DNA of 64,000 nucleotides from Terrimonas sp. (GTDB taxonomy: Bacteria > Bacteroidota > Bacteroidia > Chitinophagales > Chitinophagaceae), in the NCBI RefSeq assembly GCF_003075435.1, contig NZ_QCZJ01000019.1:55906-119905 (forward strand), given 5' to 3'. Shown piece after piece: positions 55,034-63,881 of this stretch; position 1 is the stretch's first letter, and each line of letters begins with the position of its first letter. The notes under the pieces are model-generated. The model did no database searches and was not told the origin of the DNA. It was given only the letters and a program-made list of their open reading frames with translations. Both the position numbers and the translations under genes were made by a program.

Positions 55034-56815
55034 CTACTTTATTACTTTTATGCCTTTAGGCGCATTGATAACAGTATTCACTTTTCCATCCGCCAATTTT
55101 GTATGCTTAACCTTAACGATACCGAGAGGTGTTGGAAAAGTACCTTCAGCAAATTGCAGATCGCCGAGATGGGGCTGCACTTTAATTACCTTACAACCGG
55201 GCGCCATCACTTTTATACCCAGCACATGTTCGGTTAGCCATGGTGTTGGCCCGGATGCCCATCCATGACTTAAACTATGCCTGAATCCTACATAACAATA
55301 ACCGCCATAATCGCCATGAATATCTTTTTGCCCAGGCTTTGGCAATTCATCAATACGGGAAGCGTTAGGCAACCAGTCCAGATTAAAATCTTCCCAGAAG
55401 GTTGTAGCACCAAGCCCAAGCATTGCGCCCCAGTATTCTCGAATAGCGTCTATGGCTCCCTGGTAGTCGCCTGCCAAGGCTTTTGCCTGCAACATATAGT
55501 AACCATAAAAAGTAGAAAAATTATGCGCACCATTTACGCTCAGGATATCTTTATTAGCCTTATCAGCAGGCATTAACCCGGTGAGCGCCATTAAAGCCGC
55601 CGCCTGTTTTGAATTATTGGCATCAGGCACATATGCTTTTAAACGGGCTACAGCAGCTTCGCTTTTTTGCGCAGCGGCAGGTTCATTCAATATTTTACAT
55701 AACTCCGCACCGGCAGTTAACGACCATACCATCATTGCCTGTAAACCTGCATCAACGCCTTTTGCATTTTCGCTTGAGGGCCAATCTAAAAATCTTGTTC
55801 CATCCAATGTTTCTTTTCCGTTGTTATCAATTTTAGTAATGATATGATCAATCAGCTTAAGGAGATAGTCTTTTTGCTGCTGCAGGTAATTTAAATCACC
55901 GTTATGCATATACCAGTCACGATGAATAATGATCCACCACATAGAATAGGTGCTGATACCATTCATCCAGTTGGGAATGGGTGTTATATCTCTTGACAGG
56001 TCGAGGCTTTTGGAAACAACATCATTATTACCAAATACCGTTGCTATAGTTGATGTTTCAGGATGCATGTCTCCTACCCACACCAAGCGGTCACGCTTAA
56101 TACCGTCCCATAAATAATCCTGCATATTCAGATGAACGGTATAGGCTCCTGTCATCCAGATTTTATTCAGCAAAGTATCACTACTATTAAATGAGCCGAG
56201 ATAAGGGATATCCCTGAAAGTAAAAATGGCTCTTACCTCTTTTAATTGCAATTCCACATTTGCATCTAACATATCAATACGAACAAACCTGAATCCGGTA
56301 TTGCCAATCTCCAATTTTCCCAGCCAGGGCACTTCAACAATCATATCACGCATGGCGTGATCGTTGGTAGCGTTTTGCTTTGGCTCTATATCGCTCATGG
56401 CTTCACTGGCAGATTCACCAAAACGAACACGAAGCTTTACAGGTTTATTACCAGGATACATACCGGTTACAATCTGCAAGCCGCCATGCAGTTCCCTGCC
56501 AAAATCAAATAGCAATGCAGGCTTAATGCCCCAGGTGCTTTTAAGTACGCACATATCCCTGTTGGCAAGATCAGCCTGCCCGTTACCAGGCTTTAATAAT
56601 CTTTGCGCGTTTTTAATCTGCTCTCCGGCATTTTCCGTTTGCCAGAGTATTTTTTGTGGAGAAAGATAGCGGATAACGGTTTCAACAGATTGTGCAGTTG
56701 CTGCAGTTGCCTGGTCAAATACCGGTGGTAACTGCGCATGCATTGTTGAACTGAATACTATGCTGAAAACAAAAAAAGAAAAAAGGAATTTTTTAGAGCG
56801 AATAATATACCTCAT
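55034..56815 (-). CDS. GH78-like alpha-L-rhamnosidase-related protein with altered active site
   Basis: This 593-residue secreted protein has a signal peptide (residues 1-28, ending TMHAQ). The barrel part contains YLWDGIKRDRLVWVGDMHPE (234-253), aligned with the DERLGWTGD segment of canonical GH78, but the general-acid Glu is replaced by Asp242. Late segments EDFNLDW and HSLSHGWASGPTPWL agree with the family. It lacks the long N-terminal domains of its neighbour. The protein may use a different acid, act on a different linkage, or bind only. The promoter-like site at 56834-56878 is 19 bases above the ATG. Confidence 0.85.
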   Translation of the reverse strand: MRYIIRSKKFLFSFFVFSIVFSSTMHAQLPPVFDQATAATAQSVETVIRYLSPQKILWQTENAGEQIKNAQRLLKPGNGQADLANRDMCVLKSTWGIKPALLFDFGRELHGGLQIVTGMYPGNKPVKLRVRFGESASEAMSDIEPKQNATNDHAMRDMIVEVPWLGKLEIGNTGFRFVRIDMLDANVELQLKEVRAIFTFRDIPYLGSFNSSDTLLNKIWMTGAYTVHLNMQDYLWDGIKRDRLVWVGDMHPETSTIATVFGNNDVVSKSLDLSRDITPIPNWMNGISTYSMWWIIIHRDWYMHNGDLNYLQQQKDYLLKLIDHIITKIDNNGKETLDGTRFLDWPSSENAKGVDAGLQAMMVWSLTAGAELCKILNEPAAAQKSEAAVARLKAYVPDANNSKQAAALMALTGLMPADKANKDILSVNGAHNFSTFYGYYMLQAKALAGDYQGAIDAIREYWGAMLGLGATTFWEDFNLDWLPNASRIDELPKPGQKDIHGDYGGYCYVGFRHSLSHGWASGPTPWLTEHVLGIKVMAPGCKVIKVQPHLGDLQFAEGTFPTPLGIVKVKHTKLADGKVNTVINAPKGIKVIK

Positions 56816-56833
56816 GGCAATACAATTTCGCCG

Positions 56834-56878
56834 TCAAGGTAAAGGCAAAAAAGAAAACGTTCATCCTGTGCTATCCTG
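56834..56878 (-). promoter_or_regulatory. Putative activator site plus -7 element for the rhamnosidase genes
   Basis: The minus strand reads CAGGATAGCA (56869-56878), CAGGATGA (56861-56868), 19 bases, TACCTTGA (56834-56841). The two CAGGAT units are the cleanest direct repeat of 10-bp period among the seven sites. Confidence 0.65.
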
Positions 56879-56975
56879 ATGAATGCAGGTGAGAGCAGGA
56901 AATAAGTTTGGAATTATAATTATTAATTAATTTGGGGCAACAACAAATAATCAACCCGGTTGTTGAACCCCAATT

Positions 56976-57503
56976 ATGAAACATCCAGTTTATAGCGAAA
57001 TGCAGCCGCAGTTAATAAAAACGCTTGGGCTTTACCAGGTAGCTGGAGGTTTAGTTGGAATAATAATTATAGTTTGGGGAATCTTTAAAAACGGTACATT
57101 CAGCTTACAGGTTCTGTTAATGTATTTGTTGGTTATTCTCTTTTTTGCTTATTCTATTTATGCAGGAATATGCTGTCTTTACAATAAGAAAAATGCTTTA
57201 CAGGTCTCACTTATAAACCAACTGCTTCAATTGTTCAGTTTTGCTGTTATGGGTTACGCCTTTAAATATGCATCAGGTATATATTTATCCATAGGAATTG
57301 ATTTTACCGATTCATATGATTTCAGTGTTGGCGCAGGAATTTCTTCATTTACCTTCAATTTCAATATTGAAACTGAAAGGCTTGAAATAGAAATTAATTT
57401 AATAGCGCTTGCACTTATTTTATGGATCGATCGTCTCATAAAAAAGACAAAGGTAAAAGCAGAGGTAAAAGCAATTAATACAATAGGAAATACGCAGGTG
57501 TAG
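56976..57503 (+). CDS. Small integral membrane protein, unknown function
   Basis: This 175-residue protein has about four hydrophobic segments (about 17-36, 46-66, 78-98 and 139-149). A polar stretch between the third and fourth (about 104-135) contains a Phe/Asn/Glu-rich beta-like segment. The C-terminal tail is basic (KKTKVKAEVKA). No known family is recognised. It is divergent from the rhamnosidase gene, with 160 bases between. Base composition is like its neighbours. Confidence 0.65.
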   Translation: MKHPVYSEMQPQLIKTLGLYQVAGGLVGIIIIVWGIFKNGTFSLQVLLMYLLVILFFAYSIYAGICCLYNKKNALQVSLINQLLQLFSFAVMGYAFKYASGIYLSIGIDFTDSYDFSVGAGISSFTFNFNIETERLEIEINLIALALILWIDRLIKKTKVKAEVKAINTIGNTQV

Positions 57504-57626
57504 CGGTTGCTTTAATAAGTATTTCATCAGTCAAATGCTAAAATCCATACTCCCCCTATCAGGAACTTTTATGCTCCATCGTAGCAGCGTTTACAAACAA
57601 TCCCCGAAAGGAGTAAGCACGGCAAT

Positions 57627-59006
57627 CTATTTAGCTTCCTGTTTCAGATAATTATATCTTTCTCTCATTTGAGCTAACTGCTTTTTATACTTCTTATCTG
57701 AAGCAAGATTTTTAGTTTCGTGAGGATCATTTTTTAAATCATACAATTCTTCGTAACCGTGCTCTGTATATTGCAGATACTTAAATGTAGTTGAAACTAC
57801 GCCTTCTACCTTTGGCAACCGCGGACTGCCTAAAAATGTATGTTGATAAAAGAAATCATCACGCTTATATTTTCCATCCATAATATCAAACAAACTTTTG
57901 CCCTGCATACCCGGCAATGCTGAAATACCTGCCAATGATAAAATGGTCGGCGCAATGTCAACATTCAATACTATACGATCATCTTTTACACCCTTTAGCT
58001 GCTTACTGCCGGGATGATATAATAACAGGGGTACGCGGATTGATTCTTCAAATCCATACCACTTACCCTGAAGTCCGTGCTCTCCCAGGCAAAAACCGTT
58101 ATCACCCATAAAAATAATGACAGTATTCCTGTCTATGTTCAATTGCCTTAGGGTATGTACTATCCTGCCAACAACGTCATCAACACCACTTATCAAACGG
58201 TAATAACTTTTTACTGTTTGCAGGTATAATGCGTGAGTAGAAAACAACGGTTTCCATCTTTCTCTTCCTATATTGTTGTCTGTTCTAAAAAAATCAGGAA
58301 AGCTGTTCCAGTATTTCAGGCCTGCTGTCAATGGTTCCGGAATATTTACATCACTATATAAATTCAGAAATTTTTGCTGTACCGGGTATGTTGGCGGATG
58401 GCCATCTAACTCATGCGGCGCTTTAAAACTTATGGAAAGACAAAATGGTTTTTCTTTGCCTGCATATTGCTGCAAAAAATCGATTGCTGAACTTCCTACG
58501 CTATCCGTGTTATGCACAGGCTTACCGTTACTATCATCCAGGTAATATTTTTGGTCAAAGTCCATTGAACAATTCCAGTAATCAAATAAAGCAGCAGCAG
58601 GTAATTTAGCACCCACACCAAACTTTCCTATAAAGCCAACATTATACCCTGCACTGCGCAACAGCAAGGGATAGGTTTGCTGAATGGCAGCATCACTAAA
58701 AGGTGTTGCAAAATCTTCAATTTTATGACGGGACATATACTGCCCGGTTAATATACTTGCCCTGCTTACACAACAGATAGCTGTAGTAACATACGCATTG
58801 CGAAATAATACACCGCGCTGTGCAATAGAATCAATATTAGGAGTGTGAATAATATTATTACCTGCCGCACCTAATGCATCATACCGCTGATCGTCTGTAA
58901 GAATAAAAATAATATTGGGACGTGAGTGATGCTCTTTTTCCTGTGCAAAGCTATCTTGAATAAAAAAAGAAATCAATACTGATAAGCCAAGTATATATTT
59001 TTTCAT
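57627..59006 (-). CDS. Secreted sulfatase (S1-type, formylglycine dependent)
   Basis: The ATG at 59006 (MKKYILGLS) gives 459 residues and a signal peptide ending DSFAQ. The longer frame to 59033 starts above the predicted -7 element at 59023-59030, so it is unlikely. Metal-binding ILTDDQRYDALG (35-46) and the sulfatase signature ICCVSRASILTGQ are clear; the formylglycine Cys would be Cys78, but the third position of the C-x-P/A-x-R motif is Val. GDNGFCLGEHG and the C-terminal ELYDLKNDPHETKNLA complete the family. It probably removes sulfate esters from a glycan taken up or displayed by the nearby Sus systems. Confidence 0.93.
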   Translation of the reverse strand: MKKYILGLSVLISFFIQDSFAQEKEHHSRPNIIFILTDDQRYDALGAAGNNIIHTPNIDSIAQRGVLFRNAYVTTAICCVSRASILTGQYMSRHKIEDFATPFSDAAIQQTYPLLLRSAGYNVGFIGKFGVGAKLPAAALFDYWNCSMDFDQKYYLDDSNGKPVHNTDSVGSSAIDFLQQYAGKEKPFCLSISFKAPHELDGHPPTYPVQQKFLNLYSDVNIPEPLTAGLKYWNSFPDFFRTDNNIGRERWKPLFSTHALYLQTVKSYYRLISGVDDVVGRIVHTLRQLNIDRNTVIIFMGDNGFCLGEHGLQGKWYGFEESIRVPLLLYHPGSKQLKGVKDDRIVLNVDIAPTILSLAGISALPGMQGKSLFDIMDGKYKRDDFFYQHTFLGSPRLPKVEGVVSTTFKYLQYTEHGYEELYDLKNDPHETKNLASDKKYKKQLAQMRERYNYLKQEAK

Positions 59007-59022
59007 ATGTATTAAGCTCCTG

Positions 59023-59067
59023 CTAATATACATATATACGTAACATCAATTATCCTGCGCTTACCTG
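59023..59067 (-). promoter_or_regulatory. Putative activator site plus -7 element for the sulfatase gene
   Basis: The minus strand reads CAGGTAAGCG (59058-59067), CAGGATAA (59050-59057), 19 bases, TATATTAG (59023-59030). Only about 17 bases separate the -7 element from the ATG at 59006, so the leader would be very short. Confidence 0.6.
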
Positions 59068-59107
59068 GTAAGCGATGTATAAAACAACACACAAAAATGC
59101 AGCAATC

Positions 59108-59395
59108 CTATTCTTCTTTTTTTAATCGTATTTCTACAACAAAGGGCATAAAGGGCAATAATGAAGCGATAAAAAAAAGTAAACACCTCTTAACGCTCCA
59201 TTTGTATCTTACCCAACAGGCTATCAGCCAGCCAACATATGCAATAAACAATACCCCATGCGCCCAGCCTACGTATTTAACAGCAGCAGGCTGATTAAAA
59301 AAATATTTCAGCGGCATAGCGATAAACAACAACAATATATAAGAAACGCCTTCGGCAAATGCAATTTTTCTGAATGTATGCAAGGTAGATGACAT
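59108..59395 (-). CDS. DUF3817 family small membrane protein
   Basis: This 95-residue protein matches DUF3817: FRKIAFAEGVSYILLLFIAMPLKY, then VGWAHGVLFIAYVG and a third hydrophobic segment LLFFIASLLPFMPFVVE, ending with a charged tail. Three membrane helices are predicted. The family is widespread and uncharacterised. It lies 101 bases upstream of the sulfatase start on the same strand and is not obviously linked to the glycan genes. Confidence 0.88.
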   Translation of the reverse strand: MSSTLHTFRKIAFAEGVSYILLLFIAMPLKYFFNQPAAVKYVGWAHGVLFIAYVGWLIACWVRYKWSVKRCLLFFIASLLPFMPFVVEIRLKKEE

Positions 59396-59531
59396 AAGAA
59401 TGAATATGCTTTATATAAAGCGCAAATGTAAATTTATATTAACTACCAAGTCTGTCTTTTTAAGTTAAAAGATCAACATTCTATTCTATGTTATCATGTT
59501 TGAAATTAAATACAACAGCATGGTAATAAAC

Positions 59532-59567
59532 AAAAAATCTCACAGACTCCACTCTGTGAGATTTTTT
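59532..59567. terminator. Strong bidirectional terminator
   Basis: A perfect 15-bp stem (AAAAAATCTCACAGA, 59532-59546, with its exact inverse at 59553-59567) and a CTCCAC loop give T-runs in both directions. It ends the DUF1735/SusD operon read from 62 kb downward. Confidence 0.92.
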
Positions 59568-59598
59568 GTTTACTAACTTTTATTAAACTATATGCAAA

Positions 59599-60576
59599 TT
59601 AAAAAGCTTTTAACTCTGCCAGATGTGTATAATTAGCTCCGCCAAACATAGCGGTAACAATCATTTTAAAATACTTCGCTTCTTTAAATCCTGAGGTTAG
59701 GAAAAATTTTTGTTCGCTGTTCGTATTTTGTAAAGTAAATGTTTGTGCAGTTTCCCAATCTGTACCATTCATGCTGGTTTCAATAGTTATTGTTTGGGGT
59801 TTGCCTGCATTACTGCTTTGCCTGCCTGTAAAAGAAAAGCCATGCAAAGTTTTTGTTTCGCCCATATCAATCGCAATATAATGCGGAGGACCAGGGGATG
59901 AATTAGCCCAGGCAGAATGCCAGAAAGTACTTGTTTTACCATCAAGCGTATGAATTGCCAGACCTCCATTATCCGGGCCTTCAGCAGGTTCTTCAGATGA
60001 TACTTCTATTACTTCCCAGTTGCTTCTGTCATATTCCTGGAAATCATCAAAAGAAAGCGAAGCCGTTACGACATAAAAAGTTGTTTTAAGGTTTTCGTTG
60101 ATCTTAAAATCGTTGCTCTTTAAAGATAAACTTACCGGCAGGAGATAAGATTTAAATATATCCATATTTCCTTCGGATATCACTTTTATATCTAACGGTT
60201 GTGTTGCTAATGTACCAGCAGGAATTACAGCTGAAGTAGCTGCTAATGAATATGCACTTTGCGGTAGTAATTCATATTGTGTACCATACTGAAGGTTAAA
60301 CGAATCAACCAGGTTTGATGCAACTGAAAAATCAACCTGTATATCCTTGCCAGGATAATTCAATCCACCATAATTCGCTCCATAAACAAATGCCTGCGCT
60401 TCACTGCCAAATTTCAGGTTAACTGCTATTGGGTTCTGCACAGCCAAAGGCATATATACCTGGTAATAGTCTTCAGCATTTTGCTCCGGCAAATCAGTGT
60501 CATCTTTAAGACAACCAACCACCGCAACAGTTAAGCATAAATATATACTGTATAAAAGGCTTTTATAGTTAATCAT
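59599..60576 (-). CDS. DUF1735 plus F5/8 type C (discoidin) lipoprotein, SusE-position protein
   Basis: The ATG at 60576 (MINYKSLLY) gives 325 residues with a lipoprotein signal ending AVVGC (Cys22). A DUF1735-type N-terminal domain (about 30-175, with VDFSVASNLVDSFN and TSAVIPAGTL) is followed by a discoidin-like domain (about 185-325): TLDGKTSTFWHSAW, PPHYIAIDMGETKTLHGF and ATYFKMIVTAM-like ending. Such proteins occupy the place of SusE in Sus operons and bind glycans at the cell surface. It is the last gene of the operon and ends 32 bases before the strong terminator. Confidence 0.88.
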   Translation of the reverse strand: MINYKSLLYSIYLCLTVAVVGCLKDDTDLPEQNAEDYYQVYMPLAVQNPIAVNLKFGSEAQAFVYGANYGGLNYPGKDIQVDFSVASNLVDSFNLQYGTQYELLPQSAYSLAATSAVIPAGTLATQPLDIKVISEGNMDIFKSYLLPVSLSLKSNDFKINENLKTTFYVVTASLSFDDFQEYDRSNWEVIEVSSEEPAEGPDNGGLAIHTLDGKTSTFWHSAWANSSPGPPHYIAIDMGETKTLHGFSFTGRQSSNAGKPQTITIETSMNGTDWETAQTFTLQNTNSEQKFFLTSGFKEAKYFKMIVTAMFGGANYTHLAELKAF

Positions 60577-60605
60577 AATTGTATGTTTATTAGTTATCTG
60601 TTTCT

Positions 60606-62369
60606 TTACCAACCAGGATTTTGCACCAGCAATCTTCCTCTGTCAATTTCATATTGTGGTAATGGATAGAACATATATGCATCTCTCCATTGGCGCGGTG
60701 TTACCTCAGTACGAACAAAAAAGGCCGAAGCGTCTTTACCATTGCAGTTCATTCCATGCACCGGCTTCATAACATCTCTTGCAATTTTCCAGCGTCGCAT
60801 ATCAAACCAACGGTGTGATTCAAAGGCTAGCTCTATTCTGCGTTCCTGGCGGATTTTGTCCCGCATTTCAGATTGTGTGGCAGGAATTGGAAGCGCATCC
60901 GGGCCTGTTCCATACTGCGGAATACCTGCTCTTTCGCGTATAAGATTGATATACTTTAGAATCTCTGTTTGATTGCTGTTGTAATCATATTCATTCAGCG
61001 CCTCAGCATAATTGAGGTATATCTCCCCCAATCTTATCAATACATTCGGCCGGTTATACCATTGCCCTGTAATGCGGTTTGTATTCGGGCTTACATTTTT
61101 CCATACCAGGTAACCGGTTTTAGAATAATCTTCTGTTCCTTCATATCTTCCATCGGTGCCGCCGTTAAAAAAATTCAATCTGCGCGCTGTAATAATATTT
61201 CCTCCCTGTATCATGCGGTTATGATAGTTAACAGATGCATAAAAGCGCGGCTCCCTGTTTACATACATATTATATATATCATCAGTAAAACCATTTTCAC
61301 TATATAATGAAGATTCAGTAATAGGCAATCCGTCTTTCATGAAGTATGCATCAACCATTTCCTGCGTAGCTCCCATGCCACACCATCCACCGGCAGCCCG
61401 TGGCATTGAGTGTACATCCCAGTCGGTAAGATTATTATTGCGTCTTGAAAAAATATTCTCACCGTTATATGCATCTAATAATATTCCGCGATATGATTCT
61501 ACAGGATCTCCGGAAGCATGTTTATAAAGCGCATACAGATTAAGGTCAATCACCGCTTTATTTGCATCTGCTGCGCGTTTCCATTTTTCAGTATCATAAG
61601 CACCGCTGATCAGAGATTTGCCATCCTGGTTTTTAAAATTCGCATAATCAGCATTGCCATTAAATGCCGGACTTGCTGCATATAATAAAATCCTGGCTTT
61701 TAAAGCCAGCGCAGCTCCTTTTGTTGCACGCCCGTAATCTCTGTCTTCTGCCGGTGATGTTGGTAAAACTGCAGCAACAGAATCCAATTGTCCTGCTATA
61801 TATTCCACGGATTCATCATAGCTGCTGCGTGGTATCTGGAAATCAGCGGTGGGAGCGTCAGGAGCTAACTCTTCATTGCCTAAAATAACAATGGGGCCGT
61901 ACTGACGTAAAAGGGCAAAATAGCAATATGCTCTTACAAATCTTGCCTCTGCTTTATACTGATCAATACGTTGCTGTCCGTTCAATCTCAATATCTCTTC
62001 ATTTCCATCAATATGATTTATGAAGTAAGTTGCTGAACGGATCCCTTTATACTGCTCTCCCCAAATATCAAAAGGCAGGCTGGTGGGGTTCCAGCTTCCG
62101 ATATTAAGCTGATAAGTTGAATATTTTGCCCATGTAACATCCAGTTCATCGGTATTACCGCTAAACGGATTTACTGTCCATTGATTTCCCTGTTCACGTA
62201 TATGACTGTAAACATTGGCCAGATATTCTTCAGATGCCTGCTTCTTTTGAAAAACTTCTTCTATTGTAACGCGGTCGTCCGGCACCTGGTCGAGAAACTT
62301 TTTACAACCCGAACTTAATAGTATTAAAAAAACGACTGCTGTATATGTTGATATATTTCTGAATTGCAT
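60606..62369 (-). CDS. SusD/RagB-like outer-membrane glycan-binding lipoprotein
   Basis: The ATG at 62369 (MQFRNISTY) gives 587 residues with a lipoprotein signal ending LLSSGC (Cys22); an ATG three codons earlier is also possible. SusD pattern: AEARFVRAYCYFALLRQYGPIVIL, REPRFYASVNYHNRM, RQERRIELAFESHRWFDMRRWK and the terminal LLVQNPGW. Downstream is the DUF1735/discoidin lipoprotein; upstream is the SusC remnant. If that SusC is dead, this SusD lacks a partner here. Confidence 0.95.
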   Translation of the reverse strand: MQFRNISTYTAVVFLILLSSGCKKFLDQVPDDRVTIEEVFQKKQASEEYLANVYSHIREQGNQWTVNPFSGNTDELDVTWAKYSTYQLNIGSWNPTSLPFDIWGEQYKGIRSATYFINHIDGNEEILRLNGQQRIDQYKAEARFVRAYCYFALLRQYGPIVILGNEELAPDAPTADFQIPRSSYDESVEYIAGQLDSVAAVLPTSPAEDRDYGRATKGAALALKARILLYAASPAFNGNADYANFKNQDGKSLISGAYDTEKWKRAADANKAVIDLNLYALYKHASGDPVESYRGILLDAYNGENIFSRRNNNLTDWDVHSMPRAAGGWCGMGATQEMVDAYFMKDGLPITESSLYSENGFTDDIYNMYVNREPRFYASVNYHNRMIQGGNIITARRLNFFNGGTDGRYEGTEDYSKTGYLVWKNVSPNTNRITGQWYNRPNVLIRLGEIYLNYAEALNEYDYNSNQTEILKYINLIRERAGIPQYGTGPDALPIPATQSEMRDKIRQERRIELAFESHRWFDMRRWKIARDVMKPVHGMNCNGKDASAFFVRTEVTPRQWRDAYMFYPLPQYEIDRGRLLVQNPGW

Positions 62370-62405
62370 AATAATCATTTAAAATTCAATAATGCTGTTA
62401 ACTGA

Positions 62406-63881
62406 TTATTTAAATCTTAATTCAACACCAAGGTTGAAAGATTTCAGGAGAGGATACTGAGCGCCCTTTCCATCTCCCAACTCAACATCCCACATTTTAA
62501 ATTTGCTGAAGGTGGCTACATTATATCCTATAAAATAAATTCTTAACCCAGACAAACCTCCTTTATCAAACCACTTAGCTTTAGGCAGACTATAGCTTGC
62601 TTCCAATGTTTGCAGCCTGATAAACGATCCGTTTTTTATCCACCATGAACTGTTATTATAATTCATGTTTTCGTTAGAAGGATATGTGAGGCGGGGATAA
62701 ATAACATTTTGACTCGGATTATCAGGCGTCCACCGGTTGGTAACTTCCTGTAATAAATTTCCCCTGTCGCCGGCTAATTGAAATGGTTGAAAACCTTCTC
62801 CATTTAAACGTACATCTACATTTCCCACTCCCTTAAAAAAGGCTCCAAAGGCAAAACCTTTCCAACTAATATTAAAGCCTGCGCCATATACTAATTCAGG
62901 TACCGCACCATATCCTATAGGCGCTTCATCATAAGAATCAATTTTGCCGTCTCCGTTCAGGTCTTTAAACTTAATATCGCCCGGCTTAACAATACCTGTT
63001 TGATAAGGGCTGTTTTCAATATCCTTTTCATCTTCAAATAAACCCAGGGCAATTAATCCAAAACGCTGATTCAGTTTTCTTCCGATCCTTTGCTGCCAGG
63101 GGTAAGGCCAGGCTGCATTAGCATCATCAATAATAACTGCACGGTTCCAGGTAAAATTAGTTCGTGCGCTTATCACCCAGTTCTTACCTAATGAAGTGGA
63201 GTATTCAACTGTACCATCAACTCCCCTGTTATGTATTACGCCGAGATTACCATAAGGATTACTACGCAAGCCTACATACAACGGCACATTTGACCGGCGC
63301 AGAAAGATTCCTGTTCTGTCTTCCTGGAAATAATCTACTACAATGGATAGATCGTTATTCAGCGTTTTCAATTCAAGCCCAATATTAGTTTTTGCTGCCT
63401 CTTCCCAGCTAACATCTACCGCATACTCAGATATATCCCTTCCATTATACCATACCTCGTTGTTGCGTCCAAAAGCATAACCATTGTTCCCTCCACCTAC
63501 CTGGGCTATATAGCCAAAACGGTAGGAGTCGCTTATTTTATTATTACCCACTTTACCATAAGATCCTCTCACCTTTAAAAAGGTGATGACCTTGCTGATA
63601 TCAGCAAAGAATTTTTCATTACTGACCACCCATCCCAATCCAAATGAAGGGAAAAAGCCATAGCGCTTATCTGGTGCAAAATTTTCCGCACCATTAAAAC
63701 CAAAATTAGCTTCCAGTAAATACCTTGTATCAAAACCGTAAGTTACTCTTCCGGCTATACCCTGGTTACGGAATGGTATCGAACTGATGAAATCACCGGC
63801 GCGGGCATCTACAAAATCTGTTTGGTTATACAATATCATTCCGCTTATATCATGCTTCCCAAAACTGTTCACATAATTAAT
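62406..63881 (-). pseudogene. SusC/RagA-like transporter, 5' truncated, apparently by an insertion sequence
   Basis: The frame encodes the C-terminal 491 residues of a SusC barrel: INYVNSFGKHDISG, AGRVTYGFDTRYLLEANFGFNGAENFAP, KVRGSYGKVGNNKIS, ending FNLGVELRFK. Homology starts abruptly: the last SusC-like codon is at 63879-63881 and a TGA follows at 63882-63884. The other SusC proteins of the window have about 500-650 more residues before this point (compare ASVNYQNSFGKH in the 33578-37060 protein). A GTG at 63872 could not restore the plug or signal peptide. The DNA beyond it reads as the end of a transposase, so insertion is the simplest cause. The rest of the gene may lie outside the window. 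Confidence 0.75.

Noticed and set aside
56886..56930. Plus-strand CAGGTGAGAG CAGGAAAT above 56976-57503
   Set aside because: The direct-repeat look is attractive, but the core is CAGGAA and TTAATTAA, not TAnnTT, stands at the 19-base position.
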